This document shows positions 19,786 to 30,337 of a stretch of DNA of 64,000 nucleotides, in pieces. The DNA lies in contig BPGE01000001.1 of NCBI GenBank assembly GCA_026002875.1, positions 3,100,001 to 3,164,000 of the forward strand. Direction: 5' to 3'. This DNA is from Bryobacteraceae bacterium (GTDB taxonomy: Bacteria > Acidobacteriota > Terriglobia > Bryobacterales > Bryobacteraceae). Position 1 is the stretch's first letter, and each line of letters opens with the position of its first letter. A program made the position numbers and the translations under genes. The notes under the pieces are model-generated. The model ran no database searches and was not told the origin of the DNA. It saw nothing but the letters and a program-made list of their open reading frames with translations.

Positions 19786-21882
19786 ATGGCGCGCCGGTCC
19801 CTGTTTGCATCGTTCTTTCTCCTGCTGGTCTCTTTCACGCCGCTTCCGGGCGTCGAAGGGAAATGGACGCCCCGCCAGGTGCTGGAACTCGACCCCGCCT
19901 GGCTGCGCGAGCTGGGTCTGGAGGTGCCTCCAAACAGGCTGTGGGACCCCGCTCGCGGCACCGGTCTGCTGGCGGCGGCGGTGAACATCAGCGGCTGCTC
20001 GGCGGGCTTCGTCTCCGAAACGGGACTGATCCTCACGAATCATCACTGCCTGTTCGGGATGCTCCAGGAGCACAGCACGCCGCAGCGCGACCTGATGACG
20101 CACGGATTCCTTGCGCGCACGCAGGCGGAAGAGCTGCGCGGGCGCACGACGCGGGTCGCCGTGCCGCGCCGGTTCACAGACGTGACGCAGGCGGTGCTCG
20201 CCGCGGTTCCCGCGGGCGCCTCGGACTACGCGCGCTGGGAGGCCATCGAGAAGAAGCAGAAAGAACTGGTGGCGGAGTGCGAGAAGCAGCCGGGCTCGCG
20301 CTGCCGGATCGCCGTGTTCGACGGCGGCGTCGAGTACGTCCTGATCGAGAGCCTCGAGCTCGACGACATCCGGCTGGTCTATGCGCCGCCGCGCGCCATC
20401 GGAGAATACGGCGGCGAGATCGACAACTGGATGTGGCCGCGCCACACGGGCGACTTCGCCGTCGCGCGCGCATACAAAGATGGAAAGCCGTACCGGCCGG
20501 AATTCTGGTTCCCCATCTCGCGCTCTGGAGTCAAGCCGGGCGACTTCGTGATGGTGCTCGGCTATCCGGGCCGCACCGTGCGGTCGCTGACGGCGGCGGA
20601 GATGGCTTTGCAGCGGGACGGCTGGTTCGCGCTGCGGGCGCGCATCTACGGCGAGTGGATCCGCCTGCTCGAGGAATCCACGAAGGATTCGCGCGAAGGC
20701 TCGATCGCCGTGGCCGGCACGCTGAAGAGCCTCAACAACGTCGTGAAAAACGCGCAGGGACAGCTGGCCGGCCTCGCCCGCGGCCGCATCATCGAGAAGC
20801 AGGAGCAGGAGGAGAAAGAGGTTCTGGCCTGGGCCGCCGAACGGCCGGAATGGAAAGCGGCCATCGAGGCGCGGCGCGAACTGGACGAGCGCGCCGCCCG
20901 CCGCCGCGCCACGGCGCTGCGCGACTTCCTGCTGCAGTCGATTCCCAACGGCCCGGTGGCGCTGCGCCATGCGGCGCAGCTCGTGCGGCTGGCCGCCGAA
21001 CGCGCCAAGCCCGACATGGAGCGCGAGGCCGAATACATGGAGCGGCAGTGGCCGCAACTGAAGGCGCGGCTCGAGCGCGACCAGAAGAGCTACTTCCGCG
21101 CCGCCGATGAAGCGCTGCTGAAGAGCTGGCTCCGCCACGCGCTCTCGCTGCCGGAGGGTGCGCGCATCCAGGCCGTGGAGGCGCGCTTCCGCGCGGGATC
21201 TCTCGATGACGCCGTGGCGCGGATGTATGCCGGCACGCGCGTGACTGATCTGGGCGAGCGCATGAAGATGTTCGGCGAGACGCTCGAACAGCTCCGCGCG
21301 CGGCGGGACCCGATGCTGGACTTTGCGCTGGCGCTCGAAACCGAACTGCGCGCCTTCGACCGTGCGCAGCGCGGGCACGAAGGCGCCGTCAGCCGGCTGC
21401 GGCCAGCCTGGCGGAGGGCGGTGATAGCGCACGCGGGCAAGCCCGTCGCGCCCGATGCCAACGGCACGCTGCGCGTTTCGTTCGCGCATGTCAAAGGCTA
21501 TGTCCCCCGCGAAGCGGTCGAGTATCTGCCGCAGACGACGCTGGCGGGAATGCTCGAGAAGCATACCGGCGAGGAACCGTTCGCGCTGCCGAAGGCGCTG
21601 CTGGATGCTGCGGCGAAAACGGATCCGGCGAAGGTGCCGCTCAATTTCCTCTCCGACGCCGACACGACCGGAGGCAACTCGGGCAGCCCGACGGTGAACG
21701 GGCGCGGCGAGCTGGTGGGGCTGAATTTCGACCGCGTCTGGGAAAACGTGGCCAACGATTTCGGCTACAACCCAGCCATTGCGCGCAACGTGAATGTCGA
21801 TATCCGTTTCTTTCTCTGGCTGCTCGAACACGTCGACCGCGCCGATGGGCTGCTGCGCGAACTCGGCGTGAAGGGCAGATAG
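19786..21882 (+). CDS. Exported S46-family dipeptidyl-peptidase (DPP7/DPP11-like)
   Basis: Serine exopeptidase releasing dipeptides from oligopeptides, normally periplasmic. 698 residues, the usual size. A signal peptide covers about residues 1-24. The chymotrypsin-like half carries the catalytic His in LILTNHHCLFGML, and the catalytic Ser is in TTGGNSGSPTVNGRGELVG near residue 630; the C-terminal segment ARNVNVDIRFFLWLL is typical of S46. Whether it prefers hydrophobic (DPP7) or acidic (DPP11) P1 residues cannot be decided by eye. AAGGAG precedes the ATG. It is likely used to scavenge peptides. Confidence 0.92.
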   Translation: MARRSLFASFFLLLVSFTPLPGVEGKWTPRQVLELDPAWLRELGLEVPPNRLWDPARGTGLLAAAVNISGCSAGFVSETGLILTNHHCLFGMLQEHSTPQRDLMTHGFLARTQAEELRGRTTRVAVPRRFTDVTQAVLAAVPAGASDYARWEAIEKKQKELVAECEKQPGSRCRIAVFDGGVEYVLIESLELDDIRLVYAPPRAIGEYGGEIDNWMWPRHTGDFAVARAYKDGKPYRPEFWFPISRSGVKPGDFVMVLGYPGRTVRSLTAAEMALQRDGWFALRARIYGEWIRLLEESTKDSREGSIAVAGTLKSLNNVVKNAQGQLAGLARGRIIEKQEQEEKEVLAWAAERPEWKAAIEARRELDERAARRRATALRDFLLQSIPNGPVALRHAAQLVRLAAERAKPDMEREAEYMERQWPQLKARLERDQKSYFRAADEALLKSWLRHALSLPEGARIQAVEARFRAGSLDDAVARMYAGTRVTDLGERMKMFGETLEQLRARRDPMLDFALALETELRAFDRAQRGHEGAVSRLRPAWRRAVIAHAGKPVAPDANGTLRVSFAHVKGYVPREAVEYLPQTTLAGMLEKHTGEEPFALPKALLDAAAKTDPAKVPLNFLSDADTTGGNSGSPTVNGRGELVGLNFDRVWENVANDFGYNPAIARNVNVDIRFFLWLLEHVDRADGLLRELGVKGR

Positions 21883-21925
21883 CGCCGCGTGTGTGATAGC
21901 TTCTAAAGCGACGGGGATGCACGCC

Positions 21926-22786
21926 ATGAATCGACGCACCGTTTTGCAGGCGGGAGCAGGGCTGGCGGTTTCCGGCTCCTTTCCTTATTCCCTTTTCGCG
22001 TCTCCCACGGAGAAACGCGCTTCAGACATCGTGGAACTCGGCCCGAAAAAGATCCGGGTCAGCCGCCTCGCCGCGGGCTCGGGCACCAATGGCATCGGCG
22101 GCGCGTCCAACCAGACGCGGAAGCTTGGCCTCGGCGGTCTGGCCGACATGTTCCGCGCCGCCTTCGACCAGGGCGTCTTCCTCTGGGACTCGGCCGACCA
22201 GTACGGCACGCACCCGCATATCCGGGAAGCGCTGAAACGTGTTCCGCGGGAGAAGGTCGTCATTCTGACCAAGACGCACGCCTCGACCGAGAAGGAAATG
22301 CGCGCCGACATCGACCGCTTCCGGCGCGAGCTCGGCACGGACTACATCGATATCCTGCTGCTGCATTGCATGATGGACGCGGGCTGGCCGCAGAGGAAGC
22401 GCGGCGCCATGGAGTACATCTCGGAACTGCAGTCGAAGGGGATCGTGAAAACCAAGGGCGTCAGCTGCCACACGATGGCGGCTCTGCGCACGGCGGCGGC
22501 GAGTCCGTGGGTGGAGGTGGATCTGGCGCGCTTCAATCCCACGGGCGTGCAGATGGACGCATCGCCCGCCGAGGTGCTGCCGGTGCTGAAGCAGATGAAG
22601 GCCGCGGGCAAGGGCATCATCGGCATGAAAATCTTCGGCGCGGGCTCGCTGCGCCGCCGCGCCGATGAATGCCTGCAGTACGCGCTGGCTCATGACGTGA
22701 TCGACTGCTTCACCATCGGCCACGAGAGCATCGCCGAGCTCAACGACACGATCCGGCGCATTCCGGCGGCGAGCCGGCGCGGGTGA
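21926..22786 (+). CDS. Tat-exported aldo/keto reductase
   Basis: 286 residues from the ATG at 21926, chosen because it starts a twin-arginine leader (MNRRTVLQAGAGLAV) and has GGGG nine bases upstream; in-frame GTG 21893 and ATG 21917 are alternatives. The AKR tetrad can be placed: Asp in LWDSAD, Tyr in DQYG, Lys in ILTKTH and His in LLLHCM. The protein is shorter than most AKRs because the end of the barrel is compressed. An exported AKR is unusual since NADPH is cytoplasmic; Acidobacteria have many such proteins of unknown substrate. Confidence 0.8.
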   Translation: MNRRTVLQAGAGLAVSGSFPYSLFASPTEKRASDIVELGPKKIRVSRLAAGSGTNGIGGASNQTRKLGLGGLADMFRAAFDQGVFLWDSADQYGTHPHIREALKRVPREKVVILTKTHASTEKEMRADIDRFRRELGTDYIDILLLHCMMDAGWPQRKRGAMEYISELQSKGIVKTKGVSCHTMAALRTAAASPWVEVDLARFNPTGVQMDASPAEVLPVLKQMKAAGKGIIGMKIFGAGSLRRRADECLQYALAHDVIDCFTIGHESIAELNDTIRRIPAASRRG

Positions 22787-22860
22787 AACGGAAGCAGCGT
22801 GGCCTGCGGGTTTTCCGCAGTGTGCGATAAGCTTGTTCGCGAGATCGCGAGGAAATGCCC

Positions 22861-23984
22861 ATGATGGTCGGCGTCCTGAAAGAGACAGCGGCTGGCGAGC
22901 GCCGCGTGGCGCTGGTTCCGCAGGCCGTGCCGCAGCTGGCTTCCAAAGGGTTCGACGTGCTGGTGGAGGCGGGCGCGGGGGCGGCGGCGGGATTCACGGA
23001 CGAGGAGTTTTCCGCAAAAGGCGCGAAAATCGCCCCCACGCGGGAGGAAGTCATCGCAGCGGCGGACGTGATCGTGCGGGTGCGCGCCGATGCCGCAGGG
23101 CTGCGCGCGGGGCAGACGGTCATCGGCTTCTTCGATCCTCTGTCGGAGCCGCAGCGGGCGCGCGAGTTCGCCTCTGCCGGCGTGTCGGCCTTCGCCATGG
23201 AGCTGATGCCGCGCATCACGCGGGCGCAGAGCATGGACGCGCTGTCATCGATGGCCACGGTGGCGGGCTACAAGGCCGTCATCCTCGCCGCGAATTACCT
23301 GCCTCGCCTGTTCCCGATGCTGATGACCGCGGCGGGCACCATCGCTCCGGCGAAAGTGTTTGTCGTCGGCGTCGGCGTCGCCGGGCTGCAGGCCATCGCC
23401 ACGGCTCGAAGGCTGGGCGCGGTGGTCAGCGCCTACGACGTGCGTCCGGCGGTGAAAGAGCAGGTTCTGAGCCTGGGGGCCAAGTTTGTCGAACTGCCGC
23501 TGGAAGCCGGTGAAGCCGAGGACAAAGGCGGCTACGCGCGCGCCATGGACGAGTCGTTCTACCGCCGGCAGCGCGAGCTGATGAAGCGCGTGGTCGCTGA
23601 AAACGACGTGGTCATCACGACAGCCGCCGTGCCGGGCAAGAAGGCGCCCGTGCTGGTGACCGAGGACATGGTGCAGGGCATGGCGCCCGGCTCGGTGATC
23701 GTCGACCTGGCCATCGAGCGGGGAGGCAACTGCGAGATCACGGTTCCGGGCGAAGTGGCGGAGCGCCATGGCGTGACTCTCGTCGGGCTGCTGAACCTGC
23801 CCTCGACGGCGCCGTATCACGCCAGCCAGATGTACGCCCGCAACATCGCCAACTTCCTGATCCACATCGCGGGCAAGGGCGCGATCGATTTTTCCAGCGA
23901 AGACGAAATCCTGCGCGAGACGCTGGTGGCGCATGAAGGCCGCGTGGTGCACGCGCGCGTGAAAGAGCTGTTGGGAGAAGCCTG

Positions 23985-23985
<1 letters not shown>
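22861..23985 (+). CDS. pntAA: NAD(P) transhydrogenase subunit alpha, part 1 (PntAA)
   Basis: Soluble NAD(H)-binding domain I of the proton-translocating transhydrogenase, which uses the proton gradient to make NADPH from NADH. 374 residues: an alanine dehydrogenase-like N-terminal domain opening VGVLKETAAGERRVALVP, and the NAD fold with VVGVGVAGLQAIATARRLGA. The start at 22861 puts GAGG eight bases upstream; the in-frame ATG at 22855 is only three bases from it. The stop overlaps the ATG of the next gene as TGATG. The alpha subunit is split in two here, as in many alpha-proteobacteria and acidobacteria. Confidence 0.95.
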
Positions 23986-24263
<278 letters not shown>

Positions 24264-24266
24264 CCC

Positions 24267-25652
24267 ATGCCTGCCGCCGTCATCAATTTCGCCTATCTGC
24301 TCGCCTCGGTGCTGTTCATCTTCGCGCTGAAGGGCATGTCGCATCCGCGCACGGCGGTGCGCGGCAATTTCCTGGGCGCGCTCGGCATGTTCATCGCCGT
24401 GCTCGTCACCGTGCTCGACCGGCGAATCATCAGCTACGAGATCATCGTCGCCGGACTCGTCGTGGGTTCTGGAATCGGCGCCGTGTTGGCCGTGAAAATC
24501 CACATGACGGCGATGCCGCAAATGGTGGCGCTGCTGAACGGCTTCGGCGGCGCGGCGTCGGCGCTGGTGGCGGGAGCGGCTCTGGCCGAGACGATCCACA
24601 TGGGCGGCTCGTTCGGCCTGCAGCTCACCATCGCCACGGCGCTTTCCGGTCTGATCGGCGGCGTGACGTTTCTCGGCAGCCTGGTCGCTTTCGGCAAACT
24701 GCAGGAACTGATCACGAGCGCCGCCGTGGTGTTCCCCGGACGCCATGCCATCAACGCCCTGTTCCTGCTGATCAACGTCGTGTTGTGCGGGTTCGTGGTG
24801 GCCCAGCCGGAACAGCTTCTCTGGTACTGGCTGCTGCTGGCGGCGTCCTGCATTCTCGGCGTGCTGGCCACCATCGGCATCGGCGGGGCGGACATGCCGG
24901 TGGTGATCTCGCTGCTGAACTCCTACTCCGGACTGGCCGCCTGCGCCACCGGTTTCGTGCTCGAAAACAACATGCTGATCATCGCCGGCTCGCTGGTCGG
25001 GGCGTCGGGGATCATCCTGACGCAGATCATGTGCAAGGCGATGAACCGGTCGCTGGCCAACGTGCTGTTCGGCGGCTTCGGCGCGCAGGTTGTCTCGAAG
25101 GGCGACGACATTTACAGGGGCAAGGTGAAGGCCGCTTCGCCCGAAGAGATCGCCATGCTGCTTGAAAACGCCCAACGCGTGGCCTTCGTGCCGGGTTACG
25201 GCATGGCGGTGAGCCAGGCGCAGCACGCGGTGCGGAATCTGGCGCGGATGCTCGAGGAGCGCGGCGCCGAGGTCTTCTTCGCCATCCACCCGGTCGCGGG
25301 GCGCATGCCCGGGCACATGAACGTGCTTCTGGCCGAGGCCGATGTTCCGTATGAAGCGCTCAAAGAGATGGACCAGGCCAATCCACTGTTTCCTCAGACG
25401 GACGTCTCCATCATCATCGGGGCGAACGACGTGGTGAACCCGCTGGCGCGGACAGACCCGAAATCGCCCATCGCCGGCATGCCGATCCTCGACGTCGACA
25501 AGTCGCGCACGGTGGTGGTGATCAAGCGAAGTCTGAGTCCGGGGTTCGCCGGCATTCCGAACCCGCTGTTCGCCGCCGACAACACGCTGATGTTTTTCTC
25601 CGACGGACAGAAGGCGGTCAACGACATCATCAACGCGCTGAAGGAAGCCTGA
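24267..25652 (+). CDS. pntB: NAD(P) transhydrogenase subunit beta (PntB)
   Basis: 461 residues. The N-terminal half is a polytopic membrane domain with about eight to nine spans (including VAGAALAETIHM with its channel His). The C-terminal domain III binds NADP(H): VPGYGMAVSQAQHAVRNL is the fingerprint, and NDVVNP and DKSRTVVVIKRSL follow. It completes the PntAA-PntAB-PntB enzyme, a source of NADPH driven by the proton gradient. Confidence 0.97.
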   Translation: MPAAVINFAYLLASVLFIFALKGMSHPRTAVRGNFLGALGMFIAVLVTVLDRRIISYEIIVAGLVVGSGIGAVLAVKIHMTAMPQMVALLNGFGGAASALVAGAALAETIHMGGSFGLQLTIATALSGLIGGVTFLGSLVAFGKLQELITSAAVVFPGRHAINALFLLINVVLCGFVVAQPEQLLWYWLLLAASCILGVLATIGIGGADMPVVISLLNSYSGLAACATGFVLENNMLIIAGSLVGASGIILTQIMCKAMNRSLANVLFGGFGAQVVSKGDDIYRGKVKAASPEEIAMLLENAQRVAFVPGYGMAVSQAQHAVRNLARMLEERGAEVFFAIHPVAGRMPGHMNVLLAEADVPYEALKEMDQANPLFPQTDVSIIIGANDVVNPLARTDPKSPIAGMPILDVDKSRTVVVIKRSLSPGFAGIPNPLFAADNTLMFFSDGQKAVNDIINALKEA

Positions 25653-26002
25653 GCGGCCAGCGGGCGGCAGCGATTCAGGGCACGCCTGAGGGCTTTGCGG
25701 AAAGGGCGTGCCTCTGGGCGCAGAAAAAAGGGGAATTGTGTTCCTGTCCCGTTTTCGTGAAGGTGGAGGCGGAGCGAAGGGGTTGGCCGTGGCGGGCGCG
25801 GCGCCGGCGGTGCGCGGCCAAGCCGGACCTTCGAAAACCGGCCGCCCCATGGGCGCGCGATCAGCGCTGCAGAGGCCTGCAGGCGGCGCGGGACATCACG
25901 GCCTTTGGCGACGCACGCAGCACTGCCTGCCCGGCACTGAACCTTGTGCAAGACCCGGACGGAATCCGAGGCCGCGATGGATGAACGAGGCTCTGGTTTT
26001 TC
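25653..26002. other. 350-bp gene-free stretch with a hairpin and a REP-like fragment
   Basis: No reading frame here has family-like content. After pntB, GGCACGCC (25679-25686) pairs with GGCGTGCC (25705-25712) in an 8-bp stem without a T-run, a possible weak or Rho-assisted end of the pnt operon. At 25727-25755 an A-run is followed by GGGGAATTGTGTTCCTGTCC and TTTTC, which resembles the tail sequences that flank REP-associated transposases in several phyla. The remainder, to 26002, is GC-rich with no feature I can name. Confidence 0.4.
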
Positions 26003-26923
26003 TCAGGCTCGGAAGATCGGCTCGATGCCGCGGGCGATGGCGGCGACTTTTTCGATTTCGGCCCGGCTCAGAGGCTGAAAGCTGGCGCCGATGTCGAGAG
26101 CGAGGTCGAACAGGCTCTTCTCTCCAGGCGGGATCGCCGCAGTGATTTCCTGCGAGAGCGTCCACCCGAGGGCCAGGCGCGCCTTCTCCGGCTCGTCGAG
26201 AGGCTGGTACCAGCACTTGGCGTATTTGCCCCTGGCGCGCGGCAGGTCCTTCGGCCAAGTCGTGTGGGCCATGCCTTTCAGCGCGAGGCGGGCGATCTTC
26301 TTCTCCCGCGCCATTTCGAGCATCTGGGGCCCGAACTGCCCCTCGTGCCAGCAGACGAAATTGACGGGGAAAAGGATCGAGTCCACGGGGAACTTCTCCA
26401 TCAACGCCAAAGCGGCCTCGGCATGGTGTGCGGAAAAGCCGAGGAAGCGCGCCTTCCCTTCCTTTTTCATCCGGAAGAAGAATTCGGCGGCGCCGCCCGG
26501 CGCAAGGATCTTCTCGACATCTTCCATCGAAGAGACCGCATGGAACTGGTAGAGGTCGAAATAATCGGTGCGGAGCCGGCGGAGGGACTGTTCGAACTCC
26601 TGCTGCGCCCCGGCGGCATCACGGCGCGTGGTCTTGCAGGCCAGGAAAGCATTCTTCCGGAACGGCTGCAAGGCCGGACCGAGCTTGATCTCCGCCTCGC
26701 CGTCGCCGTAGGAGGGCGCGACGTCGTAGTAGTTGACGCCCCGCTCCCACGCGGAGGCCACGATGCGGTTGGCCTCCTTCTGCTCGTATCCCATGATGAC
26801 GATGCCGCCGAAACCGATGATGGAGAGCTCGACGCCGTCTTTATAGACGCGCTTCGGGATGGGGGCCGCAGCGCCGGACAATGAAGATGCCGCAGTCGCG
26901 GCAACGAACGTTCGCCGGTTCAT
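26003..26923 (-). CDS. Exported aldo/keto reductase
   Basis: 306 residues opening MNRRTFVAATAASSLSGAAA, a twin-arginine-type leader. AKR catalytic residues are visible: Asp in NYYDVAPSYG with its Tyr, Lys in LACKTT and His in YQFHAV. It is only distantly like the other exported AKR in this window (22 kb). The C-terminal region ends in a four-helix segment with Cys in YAKCWYQ, without the CxxCxxCxxxC ferredoxin cluster found in some AKRs. Substrate unknown. Confidence 0.85.
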   Translation of the reverse strand: MNRRTFVAATAASSLSGAAAPIPKRVYKDGVELSIIGFGGIVIMGYEQKEANRIVASAWERGVNYYDVAPSYGDGEAEIKLGPALQPFRKNAFLACKTTRRDAAGAQQEFEQSLRRLRTDYFDLYQFHAVSSMEDVEKILAPGGAAEFFFRMKKEGKARFLGFSAHHAEAALALMEKFPVDSILFPVNFVCWHEGQFGPQMLEMAREKKIARLALKGMAHTTWPKDLPRARGKYAKCWYQPLDEPEKARLALGWTLSQEITAAIPPGEKSLFDLALDIGASFQPLSRAEIEKVAAIARGIEPIFRA

Positions 26924-27023
26924 GGTTCCACTATACGGGATCCGCCGCGGGAGACAACCGTGTCCGGCGCCCGGACGGAAGCAGCGCGGAGGGCGCGCCT
27001 GCAGAGAAACAGCCGGAACACAG

Positions 27024-27052
27024 AAAAGGCCGCCCGCGGAAACGGGCGGCCC
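27024..27052 (-). terminator. Intrinsic terminator of rpmB-rpmG
   Basis: A perfect 9-bp stem GGCCGCCCG/CGGGCGGCC (27029-27037 with 27044-27052) with a 6-nt loop. Read on the minus strand it is followed directly by TTTT. It lies about 30 bases after the rpmG stop codon. Confidence 0.85.
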
Positions 27053-27080
27053 GGATCAGAATCGCGCGGATCTGTTTCGG

Positions 27081-27236
27081 TCAGATCTTGGCTTCCTTGT
27101 ACTCGACGTGCTTGCGGATCTTCGGGTCGTACTTCTTCAGCACGATTTTTTCGGTCTTGGCCTTGGGGTTCTTGGTGGTGGTGTAGAAGTGCCCCGTGCC
27201 CGCCGAGGAGACCAGCTTGACAGTGATGCGCGGCAT
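27081..27236 (-). CDS. rpmG: 50S ribosomal protein L33 (zinc-free form)
   Basis: 51 residues, [20 protein letters not shown] at the start and [11 protein letters not shown] at the end. This is the cysteine-free form of L33, like E. coli RpmG, without the two CxxC zinc pairs. It follows rpmB by 10 bp, the usual rpmBG order, and ends just before a strong intrinsic terminator. The gene is short enough to be missed by length filters. Confidence 0.97.
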   Translation of the reverse strand: MPRITVKLVSSAGTGHFYTTTKNPKAKTEKIVLKKYDPKIRKHVEYKEAKI

Positions 27237-27246
27237 GATAACCCTC

Positions 27247-27483
27247 CTAGAACTTGACGCCCTTCTGCTTCAGCTCCGCCAGCACGGCGTCGATGCCCTT
27301 CTTGTCGATGATGCGCAGGGCGCGGGCGCTGAGGCGGAGGCGCACGAAGCGCTTCAGCTGCGGCGACCAGAGCCTCTTGGTATGCAGGTTGGGCTCGAAG
27401 ACGCGCTTGGCGCGGTTGTTGGCGTGCGAAACCCTGTTGCCGCTGGCGGGCTTCTTTCCTGTCACAGGGCAGTACTTCGACAT
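27247..27483 (-). CDS. rpmB: 50S ribosomal protein L28
   Basis: 78 residues from the ATG at 27483 ([20 protein letters not shown]). The frame is open 18 codons further upstream, but those codons lie across the leader and promoter and are not part of L28. [26 protein letters not shown] is the conserved core. Only one Cys pair member (Cys5) is present, so it is also a zinc-free form. It is the first gene of the rpmB-rpmG unit. Confidence 0.97.
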   Translation of the reverse strand: MSKYCPVTGKKPASGNRVSHANNRAKRVFEPNLHTKRLWSPQLKRFVRLRLSARALRIIDKKGIDAVLAELKQKGVKF

Positions 27484-27539
27484 GGCCTTCTCCAGAGTGA
27501 ATCCGTAGGGAGTGGGGAAGCGGAAGATCCCTTCCACCC

Positions 27540-27569
27540 AGTATACAGTCCCGAGCCGGGTCTTGCCAA
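27540..27569 (-). promoter_or_regulatory. Sigma-70 promoter of rpmB-rpmG
   Basis: On the minus strand TTGGCA (27564-27569) and TATACT (27540-27545) are separated by 18 bp. Both hexamers differ from consensus by one or two bases. Transcription would start near 27533, about 50 bases before rpmB, and the bases just after the -10 are G-rich, as in growth-rate-controlled promoters. Confidence 0.7.
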
Positions 27570-27586
27570 ATCCGGCGAGGCCCGCG

Positions 27587-30277
27587 TCAGGATTTCACCG
27601 CGTAGGGCTTCTCCGGGTCGAGACCGAGCTCGACGACCGCCCGCTGCGCCTGCTCGAGGCTCAGCTCGCCCCAACGGGCGAGGCGCTCGACAGCCGCCGC
27701 GGTGATGGACTCGGCGTCCACCTCGAAGAAGCGGCGCAGGTAGGGGCGCGAGTCGCTGCGGCCGAAGCCGTCGGTGCCCAGCGAGACGAGCCGCCCGCTC
27801 AGCCACGGCGCGAGCTGATCGGAGAGCACCTTCATGTAGTCCGAGGCAGCCACGATGGGCCCCTCGGTGGCTTCCATCACCTGCTGGATATAGGGCTTGC
27901 GGGGCGGCGCGGCGGGATGCAGCCGGTTCCAGCGTTCGGTTTCCAGAGCCTCGGCGCGGAGCTGGTTGTAGCTCGTCACGCTCCAGACGTCGGCCGGGAT
28001 CTGGAATTTCTCCCAGAGCAGTTTCTGCGCGCGCAGCGCCTCGTTCAGGATGGTGCCGCTGCCCCAGAGCTGCACGCGGGCCGGCCCGTTGGCCGACGGA
28101 CTGAGCCGGTAGATTCCTTTCAGGATGCCTTCGCGGACGCCTTCGCCTTCGGGCATGGGCGGCTGGGCGTAGTTTTCGTTGCAGATGGTGATGTAGTAGA
28201 AAACGTCCTCGTCCTCGGCGTACATGCGGCGCAGGCCGTCCTGGATGATCACGGCGAGCTCGTAGGCGTAAGCGGGATCGTAGGTGATGCAGTTGGGCAC
28301 CGTGGAGAACAGGACGTGGCTGTGGCCGTCTTCGTGCTGGAGGCCTTCGCCGTTGAGGGTGGTGCGTCCGGCGGTGGCGCCCATCAGGAAGCCGCGGCCG
28401 CGGGAGTCGCCGAAGGCCCACACCATGTCGCCCACGCGCTGGTGGCCGAACATCGAGTAATACGTGTAGAACGGGATGGTGGGCACGCCGTAGTTGCAGT
28501 GCGAAGTGCCGGCGGCGGTGAAACTGGCCATGGAGCCGGCTTCAGTGATGCCTTCTTCGAGAATCTGGCCGTCGCGCGCTTCCTTGTAGTAGAGGAACTG
28601 TTCGCTGTCGACGGGTTTGTACAGCTGGCCGCCGGGCGCGTAGATCGAGATCTGGCGGAAGAGGCTCTCCATGCCGAAGGTGCGCGCCTCGTCGGGGATG
28701 ATGGGCACGATGCGGCGGCCGATTTCGGGATGCTTCAGCAGCTGCCTCAGAATGGCGACGAAGGCCATGGTGGTGGACACGGGACGTCCGCCGCTGCCTT
28801 TGAGGGAATCCTCGAAGAAATCGAGACCGGGAACGTCAAGCCGCACCGGACGCACGACGCGCGAGGGCAGATAGCCGCCGAGCGCTTCGCGCCGCTGCTT
28901 CAGGTACTGAATCTCGGGCGAGTCGTCAGGCGGGCGGTAGAAGGAGACGGTGTGGACAGTGGACTCGGGGATCGGGATGCGGAAGCGGTCGCGGAGTTTC
29001 AGCAGCTCGTTCTCGTTGAGCTTCTTCTGCTGGTGGGTGGTGTTGCGGCCTTCGGCCGCCTCGCCGAGGCCGTAGCCCTTGACGGTCTTGGCGAGGATGA
29101 CGGTAGGCGAGCCGGTGTGCTCGAAGGCGCGCTTGTAGGCGTTGTACACCTTGACCGGGTCGTGCCCGCCGCGCGGGAGGTTGGCCAGTTCGTCGTCGCT
29201 CATGTCGGCGACGAGTTCGAGCAGCTCGGGGTACTTGCCGAAAAACTCCTGGCGGACGTAGGCGCCGCCGCGGGCCTTGAAGTTCTGGAACTCGCCGTCG
29301 ACGCACTCATGCATGCGGCGCACCAGCAATCCTGTCTTGTCCTTCGCCAGCAGACGGTCCCAGCCGCTGCCCCAGATGACCTTGATGACGTTCCAGCGGG
29401 CGCCGCGGAACCAGGCTTCGAGCTCCTGGATGATGTTGGAGTTGCCGCGCACGGGGCCGTCGAGCCGCTGGAGGTTGCAGTTGATGACGAAGATGAGGTT
29501 GTCGAGGTTCTCGTTGGCGGCGATCTGCAGGGCGCCGCGCGACTCGGGCTCGTCCATTTCGCCGTCGCCGAGGAAGGCCCAGACCTTGCGGTCGGTGCGG
29601 ACGAGCAGGCCGCGGTTTTCGAGATAGCGCATGAAGCGGGCCTGGTAGATGGCGTTGATGGGCCCGAGTCCCATGCTGACGGTGGGGAACTGCCAGAAGT
29701 CGGGCATGAGCCAAGGGTGGGGATAAGAGCTCAGGCCGGGAGTGTCGCGCAGTTCATGCCGGAAGTTCTTCAGATGTTCCTCCGTGAGGCGGCCTTCGAG
29801 AAAGGCGCGGGAGTACATGCCTGGGGAGGCGTGGCCCTGGAAGTAGACGAGATCGCCGGGCTGGCGGCCCTCGGGCGTGTCGATGGAAGCGCGGAAGAAG
29901 TGGTTGAAGCCGACTTCGTAGAGCGTGGCGGAGGAGGCGAAGGTGGAGATGTGGCCGCCGATGCCGTCGTCATACTTGTTGGCGCGCACGACCATGGCCA
30001 CGGCGTTCCAGCGGACGAGGCTCTTGATGCGGCGCTCGAGTTCGCGGTCTCCCGGGTAGGGGACCTCCTCTTCGGCGGGAATCGTGTTGAGGTAGGGCGT
30101 GTTGATCCCCAGGGCCGCCGGCACGCCCTTGAGGGCGGCGCTGGTGGCCAGGCGCTCGAGCAGATAGCGGGCGCGCTCGGGCCCGCCCTCCTCGATCACC
30201 TGGTCGAGGGCTTCAAGCCACTCCTGCGTTTCGACAGGATTCAGGTCTTCCGGTTTCTCGATCTTGGATTTCAGCAT
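27587..30277 (-). CDS. aceE: Pyruvate dehydrogenase E1 component, homodimeric type
   Basis: ThDP-dependent E1 that decarboxylates pyruvate and acetylates the lipoyl group of E2. 896 residues, the size of E. coli AceE rather than the two-subunit E1. The thiamine site is the [14 protein letters not shown]...VINCN stretch (GDG to NCN), and [24 protein letters not shown] and [15 protein letters not shown] are typical of this family. E2 and E3 genes are not in the window. The gene follows the DUF2520 gene by 60 bp; the interval contains TAGAAT, a possible -10, but no clear -35. Confidence 0.97.
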   Translation of the reverse strand: MLKSKIEKPEDLNPVETQEWLEALDQVIEEGGPERARYLLERLATSAALKGVPAALGINTPYLNTIPAEEEVPYPGDRELERRIKSLVRWNAVAMVVRANKYDDGIGGHISTFASSATLYEVGFNHFFRASIDTPEGRQPGDLVYFQGHASPGMYSRAFLEGRLTEEHLKNFRHELRDTPGLSSYPHPWLMPDFWQFPTVSMGLGPINAIYQARFMRYLENRGLLVRTDRKVWAFLGDGEMDEPESRGALQIAANENLDNLIFVINCNLQRLDGPVRGNSNIIQELEAWFRGARWNVIKVIWGSGWDRLLAKDKTGLLVRRMHECVDGEFQNFKARGGAYVRQEFFGKYPELLELVADMSDDELANLPRGGHDPVKVYNAYKRAFEHTGSPTVILAKTVKGYGLGEAAEGRNTTHQQKKLNENELLKLRDRFRIPIPESTVHTVSFYRPPDDSPEIQYLKQRREALGGYLPSRVVRPVRLDVPGLDFFEDSLKGSGGRPVSTTMAFVAILRQLLKHPEIGRRIVPIIPDEARTFGMESLFRQISIYAPGGQLYKPVDSEQFLYYKEARDGQILEEGITEAGSMASFTAAGTSHCNYGVPTIPFYTYYSMFGHQRVGDMVWAFGDSRGRGFLMGATAGRTTLNGEGLQHEDGHSHVLFSTVPNCITYDPAYAYELAVIIQDGLRRMYAEDEDVFYYITICNENYAQPPMPEGEGVREGILKGIYRLSPSANGPARVQLWGSGTILNEALRAQKLLWEKFQIPADVWSVTSYNQLRAEALETERWNRLHPAAPPRKPYIQQVMEATEGPIVAASDYMKVLSDQLAPWLSGRLVSLGTDGFGRSDSRPYLRRFFEVDAESITAAAVERLARWGELSLEQAQRAVVELGLDPEKPYAVKS

Positions 30278-30337
30278 GAGACCAGTGGAGGAACTACAAT
30301 CCCGATTCTACCTTGACCGGGCAGAGTACGCCTACAC

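Noticed and set aside
25679-25712. 8-bp hairpin after pntB as an intrinsic terminator
   Set aside because: The 18-nt loop and the lack of a T-run make a firm terminator call unsafe; described only within the intergenic entry.
27512-30316. Long open frame on the plus strand opposite aceE (934 codons)
   Set aside because: It mirrors the high G+C third-position pattern of aceE, has no family motif, and aceE is unambiguous on the other strand.
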